From Strigamia acuminata (taxonomy: Eukaryota; Arthropoda; Chilopoda; Geophilomorpha; Linotaeniidae): a stretch of 64,000 nt of DNA. Under the pieces are notes generated by a model. That model worked only from the letters and a program-made list of their open reading frames with translations. It was not told the DNA's origin and made no database searches. Within the stretch, counting starts at the first letter, position 1; each line of letters starts with the position of its first letter. Both the position numbers and the translations under genes were made by a program. This document shows, piece by piece, positions 54,896 to 64,000 of the stretch. The DNA lies in assembly GCA_949358305.1 (NCBI GenBank), contig OX442321.1, forward strand, positions 1,116,001 to 1,180,000. Direction: 5' to 3'.

Positions 54896-55639
54896 CTGCA
54901 TTTTTTAAACCTAAATATGCAAAATTCAGCATTTTTTACACAAAAGTGCATAAATATACTCGGGAAATGCCTTTTTATACAAACAATTAAACAAATGCCT
55001 TATTTTAACAAGAAAGTGCAAAAACTGTAATTATTGGCACACGTTAGCAATTTTGAATAGCTTCCTCACCTCAGGAGGACCGGAAACGCGGGCCGAACGT
55101 ATAGTAGATGCTAACGATAACAATTCATTTACCGCAAAGCTGGACGAAATGATAACAAATGTTTGTTTGTGCTGTACACAGATTGTAGACTGGAAAAAAT
55201 AAAGCCATGGATGTCCATATTTATTACACCATTAAGCAACGTAAGAGACTGATCGAAGAAAAATCAAAAAAACGAAACGCCCTTTAAAACGTCGCCACTT
55301 GCTTTTCGCAGATATTTTGCAGATATTTATAATAACATTATTGCCATTTATAGAAACCACTTTGGAAGATAAATAAACCTAAACACAAAGATCATTACAA
55401 AGTCTTCAATTTGTACGTTCAAAATCAGGTTTTAGGTCGAATCCCAACATCTGAAAGCAATATCGACATCTTAAAGAACACATAATTGCACAAGTGAATA
55501 CGAAAATACATCGATCAAGTGTCAAATTGAATGAGCTCAACTTCCTCTGTTGCAGTCTGCACGACTGGACCAGCGACTGCAACTCCTCGCCACAGAAGCC
55601 ACGTCCTGTTCGACATCTATCCATGCAACAATCAACAAT
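54896..55639. other. Repeat-containing spacer
   Basis: 55180-55370 shares blocks (CAGATTGTAGACTGG.., GACTGATCGAAGAAAAATC) with 38265-38400, so both derive from one duplicated locus. No intact gene. Confidence 0.45.
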
Positions 55640-56440
55640 CAATTTCCGTATTCCTGGATGTCCGACAATCCAGAAACCGTTGATCATTTCATTTCATTTC
55701 GTCCCGGCCAATAAGAAACATTCAATTTTCATATTACATTTACTTTAAAAATAAATTTGACAAAAAAATATCAATTTTCAAAATACTTTCAAAATTTCAT
55801 CTCGATTTTTCACCAACCAATCTCAGATATATTTCTCGATTTCTGATTGGCTCAGACATGGAGTTCCCGGCACTCTGCTCACATAGCTTATTAACGATTG
55901 CTCATCGGCATCTAATTTTTAAAAAAATTGAATATTGAGTTTTTTTTTATTTTTTAAAAAATTAAATTATGATGCTTAATGTTTTGACGCTGAATCCTAT
56001 TGGATGTTGCGCCCTTGGTTTCAACGCCAATTGCTTCGCTAGAACCGTGAAAGCCTCGTCGGACTATGAATGGATTGCTGAACTAATCAAATAAAAATTA
56101 AATTAAACGAAAATCGTCAACACCTCGCACCGAATTAAATTAACTGATGGATTGAAATTAAAACTGAAATTCATGAAACGAAGCCAAAGACTGACTGAAA
56201 GGGAACGTTCATTTTAGTAACCAACAAACACAACTGACACGTGTTTAGCAACGGCCATACGTCACTTGGCAACCAAATAACTTCCGCCATTTTAAAATTT
56301 TCATTTTACGCAGAATAAACAGATAAAAATCAAATAATAGCAACTAATTAAAACTAAATCTATCGAATTATTAATTTAAATTATATAAAATCCAACCTGT
56401 CGTGTTATTTTCAATATTTTATTACACAATATTAAAGATA
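55640..56440 (-). pseudogene. EFCAB6: Degenerate duplicate of the EFCAB6 5' end, with an empty MULE site
   Basis: Matches 27015-27866 and, continuing without break, 29812-29870. It includes parts of EFCAB6 exons 3, 2 and 1 and the upstream region, with internal deletions (exon 3 is reduced) and substitutions. The first-exon start codon region is changed. Where the functional locus has the MULE, this copy has only GAATTATTA (about 56365-56373). Confidence 0.9.
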
Positions 56441-57078
56441 CGAACAATTTGTATACAACTAGGAATTTGATGTTTTCGAGTGCAGATCTTTTAAAAAAAA
56501 CAAAAACAAAAAACAAAAATAAAAATAAAATTAATTTAACTTATTTATTTATTTAAAATAAAAATAAAAAAATACCCTAAAATAAACTTCATGGTTATTA
56601 ACGATTATTATTAGAACGAAATAAAATGAAACAAAATTCAAATTCATAATGTATTGAGTACTAAATGAAAAAATAATAATTTACACACAAATTTAATTTC
56701 ACAGTGTAATGAAATAAAATCAGTTAATCCCCATTTTCTCGTTTAAAAAAAAACAAAAAAACAAAAAACTAAACAAAAACAAAAACAAACCACTAAAGTT
56801 GTAAATCACTGACGGGGAAGACAATATTCCACTTGACACCAGTTCCCAAACAAGCAGAAGACAAATGCAATGGCACATCTTCAAAAATAGATTCCAAAAT
56901 ATCATTAGCACAGATTTCATTCTTCTAAATTCACTTTCAGTTTGATTTCTTATTCCCTGTCAGGAGGACGAGTGTGACACGTAGTTTATTCAAAAAAAGA
57001 AACTTGTAAAACTCACAATTAAAACAAAAAAAAGGGAGGAAAAAAAAAAAAAACCTAATGGAAGATAAATTCAAGACG
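56441..57078. other. Non-coding, including the SMS 3' UTR
   Basis: A+T-rich with A-runs. The lower-numbered part is presumably intergenic and the part next to 57078 is the 3' UTR of the minus-strand sphingomyelin synthase gene. No other gene. Confidence 0.45.
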
Positions 57079-60000
57079 CTAAGAGTCCCGCTGATGGCGT
57101 GAAAAAAACCGACGTGGCCACGAAAGAGGCCATTCGTATTGCCGCGGAACTATTCCGTTCACATTCGCTTCGAAATACTGAAACATCGTGAACCACCATA
57201 CCCGCGCCAAGTAATTATTTGGACCGGTCGTCTGCAAAATAATTTAAAACAAACTTAGAAAATTAGAAAAGGCCAATAGACAGCTTGCAGAAAGGTACTT
57301 GTGAGTTATAAAAGTCAAGCTAAAACCTTATACACCTAATTCTTATAATTTGTATGTGTAAAAACCAAATTACAGTATTTTATCGATTAAGAGCCGCGGC
57401 TCTTATTCAAAACTGACATTTTTGTCAGCAATTACAATTTCGCTTTTTCGTTTAAGAGTAAAATGTGCCGTTCTGGTATAAGGCATTACGGATTTATGGA
57501 CAATTTTCAGGTCAATTAGTTAAAGTGCCGTTTCGATTTTTGAAAGTTCGCAACTAATTTTGTAGAGAGCGCTAGTTAAAAACTGTAAAAAAAAAATATT
57601 TTTTTACCAACTAGTGGTTGGTTTAAACACTACTGATAAATGCAAAAAGCTGTTAACTGTAGCGCTCTTTCTTAGGCAGCATAATAGTTTTGCTGAAGTT
57701 TTAAGCGGCAGAAAATTTGCATTTAGCGTAATTAATTAAATAAATAACCAACAACTTAAAATTTCACCCGAGTTAAGGTTCAGTACGATATAAACAAAAT
57801 CACAAATTTTCAGCAAAAAAAATGAATAGGAAAAACAATTTTCCTATTCAAGAAAAAGTTTGTCCATAAATCCGTATAGCCTTATGCCTCCAAGGGTTAA
57901 TCGGTAAAATTCAATAACTTTATTTTATGAAATAAGAGAGCCAATCCGCTGCAAGTACCCTCCTGTTGTGTGTTCACACGCATTATAACAACCTTCAAAG
58001 CCGAGTTGTTGGCGATGGTGTGGTATATCCAAAACAACCTCGTAGTTACATAATAGGCGATGACAACATCGACCGTATAGTGGCCCCGCGAAATTAGAAC
58101 CATAATTACACCCGTCAGGCTTAACAGCCACGACAGCCAATGGAGTAGGAAGCAGCGACGAGGAGTGTCTAAATTGAGTCAAATAAAAATAAAGGTAAAA
58201 CCACGTTTTAGTCACTTTTAACGACTTGTACACCAAATACTTACATTCCCTGATCACCAAATAAGACATGGTAAGTATGACAGTGTGACCACTATAAATA
58301 TAATCTCCACAAAAAGTGTGTTGACCATTTATTGACAGACCAAAGCCACTCATTAATTGCAGAGCACGTTTCAATACTAGCACCGCACTTGTAGAATTGG
58401 CCTTCGAAAATCAGTCAAAATTAGACAATTCATACATTTGATTACACAGTAATTAGCACATTCATAAAGTCATGTTTAACATGTGCCGTTTAGTGTAAAC
58501 ATGAACCAAGGATAACATGGACACGTATCCACATGTTCAGAGCGTTTTGCCACAGATGGCGCCACATACATAGCCACACTGTACTCTGGGATGACGATGA
58601 GTAACAAACATGCTTACCGTACCGCCCCGTTTAAACGCCCGGGCGTTTAATTTTTTTTTTCAGCCGCTTCCCCGGCGCCAATTTGAAACCCGGCGCTAAA
58701 TTGAACCCGGCGCATAACCGAAAATTCGCCGATTTTTCGCAAAAAATGGCGATTTTAAGGCAAAAATAACCGACTTTTTTCAAAAAATTGGTGATTTTTG
58801 GGGACCCGTCGCTTATTCGGGGCCGGCGCCAATTCAGTGAACTGCCGCTGACTGCCCGGCGCTAAAACGGGGCCGGCGCTTTATTGAACCCGAGCGTTTA
58901 AACGGGGCGGTACGGTAGTTGGCAAGCAACGCGTGATACATGATTGCTGTTATCCAATCAGCGCACAAAACAACGAATCAATAGAAAATAATACACGAAT
59001 ACAGGTCCATGGTCTTAATGACTTTATGAATGCGTTTAGTGTGAATAAACAAAACACACCTTTGGTGAACAGTAATACGTTGCACTTGCTACTGGCACTT
59101 GCGTTACGAACATAGTAATGCAACGCATCATGTATAAGAGTCCCAGTATAAGGAAGACTCGACGAAATATTATAAAACTGCAAAGAAATGGTGGATTAAA
59201 CACTTTTCAAAGGTCAAATGTTTATTGTTTGGAGCGATATTGCATGGCCAGAATTATTTTGATGCACCAATTTGAAGGCATGGTTACATTTTCACGTTTT
59301 AAGCTCATATGTTGTAAATGGAAGATTTTGTTTTATAGTTTTAAGCAGTTTTCTGCATTTTGTATCTTTATTTAGTAATTTATTTAAATTTGCATTAGTA
59401 GTGCATCTTTGGTTTGAATTTTTTAAGCAGGATGTTGCCCATGTTAAGTAGAAGAAAAATTGTTATTTTGCCATTAGAATATCAATTTTGTGCAGTGATA
59501 AATATCGAATTTGGAGAGCGCTGCTAGCACGGCATGCTTAAAGGGAAAATACGCTTAGAAGAAAATTTTAGAAATTTAAAATCTTGGGTTTTATAAAAAA
59601 ATTTTATAAAACTAAATTATGAACAATTCAGGGTTAATGAATATCTCTCTAAATTTGTGAAAAATAAAACCTTAAAAATTCGTCTAAAATTGTCTAAAAT
59701 TGACAAAAATTTGTCCAAAAGTTTTCAAAAATTTGTCCAAAAGTTTTCAAAAATTTGTCAAAAATTTGTCAGAAATTTGACAAAAATTTGTCTAAAATTT
59801 GTCAAAAATTTGTCAAAAATTTGTCAAAAATTTGTCAAAAATTTGTCAAAAAATTGTTAAAAATTTGTCAAAAATTTGTCAAAAATCTGTCAAAAATCTG
59901 TCAAAAATTCGAAAAAAAAAAATACAAATTTAAAAATTTGTCTAAAATTTCTAGATGTCATCAATCAAAATCCATTCATTCATTCATTGACACTGCAGCG

Positions 60001-60707
60001 CAAACACTGGCCAATACCCTCGAACACAAACAAGAACTAAAAAAAGAAACCTGTATTTGTGCATCAACAGAATGATAAGACACACAAAAGTTCCTATGAT
60101 GATGAGAATCTCAGAGACGACCAGAGCCCAATCAACGGGTTGGATGAGATCGAACACGATATCCGGCAGAGGCGACGTCTTCGTACGGTCCGGCAACCGT
60201 TCATGCACGATAGCGAGCGAAACCGTCGTCATCATCCAATTACAACACAAAAACACAAAAGCTAAAAAAGTTTTCCATTTCTCCCGCGGAAATTTTGGCT
60301 CCTCCCGCTCCGGCGACGGAACATTAATTTTCACTACACCTGAAAACAACAACAACAACAAAATCAATTCAATTTTTTAATTTTTATTTTTATTCATTAC
60401 CTTCACTATAAAAGTTTCCCTGGCCGTTGGAATGTGCGTCTTTGGCGTACACCCACTGCGACACCTGCTCGCAGCCGTGCTCGTGGGTCAGCAGCGGTTT
60501 CCTCTGCCAGCTGTCGATGCCGCCGCCGCCGTTCAGGTGAGCCGACGACGACGACGACGACTCATTTTCCACGACCACATCGGCCGAAGGTCCGAGCGCG
60601 TTGGGACTGTGGCCCGTGCTGCTCACGCTTCCGTTCGGAGCCGGCAGGTGGATGGACGAGAGGTGATTGCGTAGCACTCCATTGCTATGCATTGCATCGA
60701 AAACCAT
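57079..60707 (-). CDS. SGMS1: Sphingomyelin synthase-type enzyme (phosphatidylcholine:ceramide cholinephosphotransferase)
   Basis: The enzyme transfers a phosphoryl head group from a phospholipid to ceramide in the Golgi or plasma membrane. Six coding exons (60401-60707, 60051-60339, 59060-59177, 58245-58401, 57993-58168, 57079-57231) join in frame to 399 residues. The N-terminus is Ser/Asn-rich and lacks the SAM domain of vertebrate SMS1/SMSr. Multi-pass membrane segments follow (WKTFLAFVFLCCNWMMTTVS; ALVVSEILIIIGTFVCLIIL; RVFLILGLLYMMRCITMFV). The catalytic triad is H277 (CGDYIYSGH), H320 and D324 (HYTVDVVIAYYVTTRLFW). The tail ARVWW..QYFEANVNGIVPR is also family-typical. Whether the product is sphingomyelin or ceramide phosphoethanolamine cannot be read from sequence. 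The symbol reflects the closest vertebrate family. Confidence 0.93.
57456..57896. mobile_element. piggyBac-type MITE in the last SMS intron
   Basis: The right end is ...AAGGG followed by TTAA (57897-57900). The left end is less clear, probably after TTAA at 57452-57455. Subterminal inverted repeats (TATAAGGCATTACGGATTTA and the complement at about 57860-57885) pair well. It shares TTCTTGAATAGGAAAA with the EFCAB6-intron MITE. Confidence 0.6.
58617..58915. mobile_element. GC-rich 299-bp MITE in an SMS intron
   Basis: The termini are CCGTACCGCCCCGTTTAAAC and its inverse, flanked by TA on both sides (58615-58616, 58916-58917). The interior is rich in CCGGCGC words, in strong contrast to the A+T-rich surroundings. 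Confidence 0.85.
59655..59925. repeat. 11-bp tandem repeat AAAAATTTGTC in an SMS intron
   Basis: About 20 imperfect copies in the intron between SMS exons 2 and 3. Confidence 0.85.
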
Positions 60708-60968
60708 TCTGCAACAAAATTTGATTTCAATTTCAATTTTCATTTTCGCTGCAATGTACACGCAATGTACACAACAATTACGACTTTACGAGCATTGGAT
60801 GAAAGAAAGCAATTAAAAATCCATTATTTCTATGTTTTATGACCCGAGTGGTCAACCAACTTACAAACATCTAAAACGAGGCTTATTTCTCGATTTCTAC
60901 GCAAATGTCCAAATGTTATGAAATCAGAGAAACTATCTTTACAGTTGACGGAACAAAATAACCCTTAA

Positions 60969-61337
60969 CCCTCGCAGCCCCAACATAAAAAAAAAACCCT
61001 TACTCACCCAACCCGGGTCATTTTTGACCCCAAGACAAAAAAATTTTCCAAAAATGAGTGAAAATGATTTTATTCTCTGAGTATTTCATGTTTCTGAAGA
61101 AATTTAAGCAATTCGGTATTTGTCAAAAGAGCGACAAAAATAATTGACATTGCATTCAAAAGGAATTTTGTAAAAAAAAAATTTTGCGATTTTTAAATCT
61201 ATTATTTTTTTTATTGTTTGTTATGATGTTAAATGAAAATACATGAAATTTCAGAATGAAAATCCCAATAGTTTTTGAGAAAAAAAATAAAAACACTTTT
61301 GGAGGTCAAAATTGACCCTAGGTTGAGGTCGGGAGGG
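60969..61337. mobile_element. piggyBac-type MITE with perfect TTAA duplication
   Basis: Begins CCCTCGCAGCCCCAAC and ends GAGGTCGGGAGGG, flanked by TTAA at 60965-60968 and 61338-61341. It has no ORF and lies about 260 bp upstream of the SMS start codon. Confidence 0.8.
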
Positions 61338-61370
61338 TTAACTTTCCTGTATTCTTACTACACTGGAGTG

Positions 61371-61373
61371 TTA

Positions 61374-61420
<47 letters not shown>

Positions 61421-61423
61421 ATA
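61371..61423. repeat. (AAAT)n microsatellite
   Basis: About 13 AAAT/ATAA units. Confidence 0.95.
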
Positions 61424-62244
61424 TTCCACAAAAATTATATTTTGCACATTTTTTAAATTAGGGTTCCAAAAAGGACTGAGCAAAGGGCCCCACACACCAT
61501 AAACCTTCCTCCACAGATTAAAATGCCCTGGATGACATGTTTTTGGAATGAAAAATTTAATTACTGACAAAATAAGAAAAGTTGGAGCCCCTAGTAAGTG
61601 CCTAAAGCACCTTCTAGGTAATACACCATAACATGGGGGATTACTCGATGCTTTCAATTCTTTAAGGCAAAGTCACTTTCCTGACTTTCGTCCCTTTTAG
61701 AAGGCGGTTGTGTCGCTTTTAACATCATAATTAAAGAAAATCAGCGCAGTCGCTTTCAACCTAACCAAACAAATGCGTTCATTCAAAAGTCACTATTCCT
61801 TTCATGGATCGAACACACCGACTCATTTCTCATCCTTTTTGACAACATCTTTGACATCATCTTTGTCAAGCCTGGTGAGCTGTAATTGATCTACATGATA
61901 TTTCATTGTCCTTTTCAAAAAGTCCATCTGGGGATGGCAAGATTTTTGAAAAGATGGTGCAAGAAATGTAACTAGCCAATGATACTCATACCAGTCCAAA
62001 ATATAACCGTAATTTCAATTTTGCAAATTGCAGAGACATCGCTGGCTCTTTGTTTCAGAACACACTTAAAATTCCATCAAACAATAGCAATCAAGCTAAT
62101 TAACTTCCTCATCCGCCCTCCCAGCCCCCTCAGAAGTTTTGTGTTCAAAACCAGAATTTTTTTAAATTAATCAAAAATAATCTACTGTAAATGCTCTCAT
62201 TAAGTGCAAGTTGCTAATTGAACGCGGTATCTTTCACAACGCAA
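61424..62244. other. Non-genic, with a decayed MITE-like stretch
   Basis: 61660-61830 contains AAAGTCACTTTCCTGACTTT and GCGTTCATTCAAAAGTCAC, resembling the AAGTCACTT MITE at 9.7-10.3 kb in degenerate form. No gene was supported. Confidence 0.4.
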
Positions 62245-62460
62245 GTCTAAATTGAACAAAAAGACAAAACTAAATGTCTAAATTGAAGAAAACGACTAAA
62301 ATAAATGTCTAAATTGAAGAAAACGACTAAAATAAATGTCTAAATTGAACAAAACGCTTAAAATAAATGTCTAAATTGAAGAAAACGACTAAAATAAATG
62401 TCTAAATTGAAGAAATCGACTAAAATAAACGTCTAAATTGACCAAACGATTGAAATCAAT
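62245..62460. repeat. 30-bp tandem repeat
   Basis: About seven copies of TAAATTGAAGAAAACGACTA + AAATAAATGTC-type units. Confidence 0.92.
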
Positions 62461-63026
62461 ACCTAAATCTACGTAGTCAATAGCGCATTTACAATATTTG
62501 CTCTCAAGAGTATTGGCAAAATGTATTTGAAAAAAATCTCACAATTACCTGACAGAAACTGAAACTGAAATAAACTTTCAACAAAAGTGCCATACTTATA
62601 ATGCAGCTGTTTCTTCCAAGTTCCATTCCTCCACATAAGGTATTGCATGCTCAGACAGAAAGTAAACACTAAACACCCCAGTAATGATTACATGTAATAC
62701 CTACTTAAGAAAAAAAAAATGAGTTGCGTGCCTCGGATTGCCCCTCCCATGGATCAATGAAAAAGGCCACCACCCTCTTGTATAGAATCGCTGTCACGCG
62801 ACAAACCTAAAAAGGTATCTAGCCACTGCCATGCAAAGTATCAATTTCAAAATCAATGAGAGATTCAGAAATCTGTTATTGATAAAGTTGCAACTTGTTG
62901 CCACTTAATGATGTTGTTGTTGTTACAACTAAATGACTAGCTTCGACGGATGCTGATCAAACGTTAAATTAACGTGAAATTAACATAGTACGAAGTATGT
63001 TCGTTCTTTCGCTCCGCTTTAAGATA
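62461..63026. other. Non-genic spacer
   Basis: No recognisable gene, repeat or RNA gene. Confidence 0.4.
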
Positions 63027-63575
63027 GGAGGCGCATTCAAAAACACGTAAACGGTCGTTTAAACCAGTTTGCACAAACTTTTAAACGAGATTCTCGTTTA
63101 AACGAGTTTTCTCGTTCAAATCACACATTTTGGCCACCATCTTGGATTTTCGTTAGATCGATTGCGACGATCAGCGATCGAAGTACAATTTTGTTAGTTG
63201 TTAAATTATTTTGAGTAAACAACAATATTAAACATCACTTCAGTAATTATTACCCGTATGCAACTTGCAGCGGGAAGATTACCTGGAACTTGATCTGGAA
63301 TCCGGGATTCCCGAATTTTTAGACAAAAAGTTTTGTTTCACTGCAAAACTTGATCTGGGATTCCATTAGATGTAAATATGTAGAAATGGAGCAGTGCGTC
63401 AATAATACACAAGTTGTTTATCAAATCATTACATTAGTTTATTTATTATTCATGGCAAAACCTAATGATAACCAACTAACGTCGAATCCCAGATCAAGTT
63501 TTGCAGTAAAACAAAACTTTTCGTCTAAAAATTCATTCGAGACAAAAATTTAAACGAAAAGTTATTGAATGCGTC
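63027..63575. mobile_element. MITE with GCGCATTCAA termini and CGTTTAAAC-rich arms
   Basis: The left end GGCGCATTCAAAAACACG and right end TTATTGAATGCGTC are inverted and flanked by TA (63025-63026 and 63576-63577). The left subterminal part is rich in CGTTTAAAC words. An inner inverted repeat (about 63313-63368 against 63482-63537, AAACTTGATCTGGGATTC) suggests a second nested foldback. Confidence 0.65.
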
Positions 63576-63902
63576 TACTGTTTCTACGGCAAGAACATCT
63601 GCTAACCACCTCTAATTTTTTTGTGTGGTTCCTCCAGTTCTGGGTTAATTTCAATTTCGAGACAAAATTACAAGTATGGCTTATGGCGTTGAAGTTTTCG
63701 CTTTTGTTTGGGTTTTCCCAAAAGTCGACCCTTGTCAGCCGTTTGGAAGGTTGCCCATTTGGCTGTGCTACAATGATATTAGAATTTTATGAGATGATTA
63801 CAAAAGTTTTAATGCAAAATGCTAATCTTAGTTTAAATTGCAGACTGTAAAAGCAATTTCAATTCCTTACCACTAAAACAAATGAAAATTAACATATTTC
63901 AG
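63576..63902. other. Non-coding upstream of a gene that leaves the window
   Basis: The open frames here show no family signature. The stretch ends with the acceptor ATTTCAG at 63896-63902. Confidence 0.35.
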
Positions 63903-63903
63903 G

Positions 63904-64000
63904 ATGATAATATTCTTCAACATGTCTTCGCAGCGACTAATTTCTAATGGTGGAAATCAAAAAGAAAACTACCGGATGGTTCCGCCGTCTCTAGACACCA
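63904..64000 (+). CDS. Start of an unidentified gene running off the right edge
   Basis: After an acceptor (ATTTCAG|G) an open frame offers methionines at 63904 and 63922. The second gives MSSQRLISNGGNQKENYRMV and stays open to the window end. The second start has the better context. Too short to identify. Confidence 0.4.
   Translation, partial: MIIFFNMSSQRLISNGGNQKENYRMVPPSLDT

Noticed and set aside
63350-63850. Short open frames between the right-edge MITE and the terminal gene
   Set aside because: They overlap inverted repeats or lack any recognisable motif.
1-64000. tRNA, rRNA or other structured RNA genes
   Set aside because: I did not notice a convincing tRNA A/B box pair or rRNA sequence; a tRNAscan or Infernal run would be decisive.

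Overview
The window is animal nuclear DNA, very A+T-rich, with short introns, GT..AG splice sites and abundant transposon debris. The best-conserved protein (MOB1) reads like insect Mats over its whole length, and the gene set (MOB1/Mats, a glycine-rich hnRNP H/F, RBM22, a degenerin-type channel) fits an arthropod, most likely an insect. The species cannot be named from sequence alone.

Layout. 1-8.7 kb: a decayed Ty3/gypsy gag fused to an antisense BEL/Pao gag fragment, a foldback DNA transposon with a second element nested in it, a long hairpin, and a DEG/ENaC channel gene split by a small DNA transposon. 8.7-12.9 kb: two decayed copies of a small zinc-ribbon gene, an inverted duplicate of the RBM22 promoter and first two exons, and several MITEs. 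12.9-27.5 kb is the gene-dense core: RBM22 (+), MOB1 (-), an hnRNP H/F-type protein (+) and EFCAB6 (-). I could resolve all four exon by exon into uninterrupted reading frames of 441, 218, 509 and 1168 residues. MOB1 and the hnRNP gene are head to head; RBM22/MOB1 and hnRNP/EFCAB6 are tail to tail.

27.9-29.8 kb is a complete-looking Mutator-like transposon with an open transposase and a 9-bp target duplication, beside the EFCAB6 promoter. 30-38 kb is mostly non-genic, with pseudogene fragments of a COBW GTPase (CBWD/ZNG1) and of the N-terminus of cGMP-dependent kinase, plus DNA-transposon remnants. 38.5-45.4 kb is a minus-strand LTR retrotransposon with two 1116-bp LTRs that look identical. 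Its internal region is almost filled by one 1435-codon ORF with no recognisable gag, protease, RT, RNase H or integrase. It abuts a 1.8-kb compound minisatellite with an 11-bp period.

47.6-56.4 kb is a mosaic of duplicated pieces: a transposase relic, one broken and one intact leucine-rich-repeat gene, bits of an RNA polymerase III largest-subunit gene, and a degenerate copy of the 5' part of EFCAB6. That copy preserves the empty site of the Mutator-like element. 57.1-60.7 kb is a sphingomyelin-synthase-type gene (-, six coding exons, 399 residues) with MITEs in its introns. The right edge contains a piggyBac-type MITE, tandem repeats and the apparent first coding exon of a further plus-strand gene.

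The intact genes are unrelated housekeeping or signalling loci (spliceosome, Hippo/NDR signalling, RNA binding, axonemal-type EF-hand protein, sphingolipid synthesis). Their proximity does not imply a pathway. The window mainly records repeated transposition and local duplication around a few conserved genes. The least-explained element is the LTR transposon with the orphan ORF.
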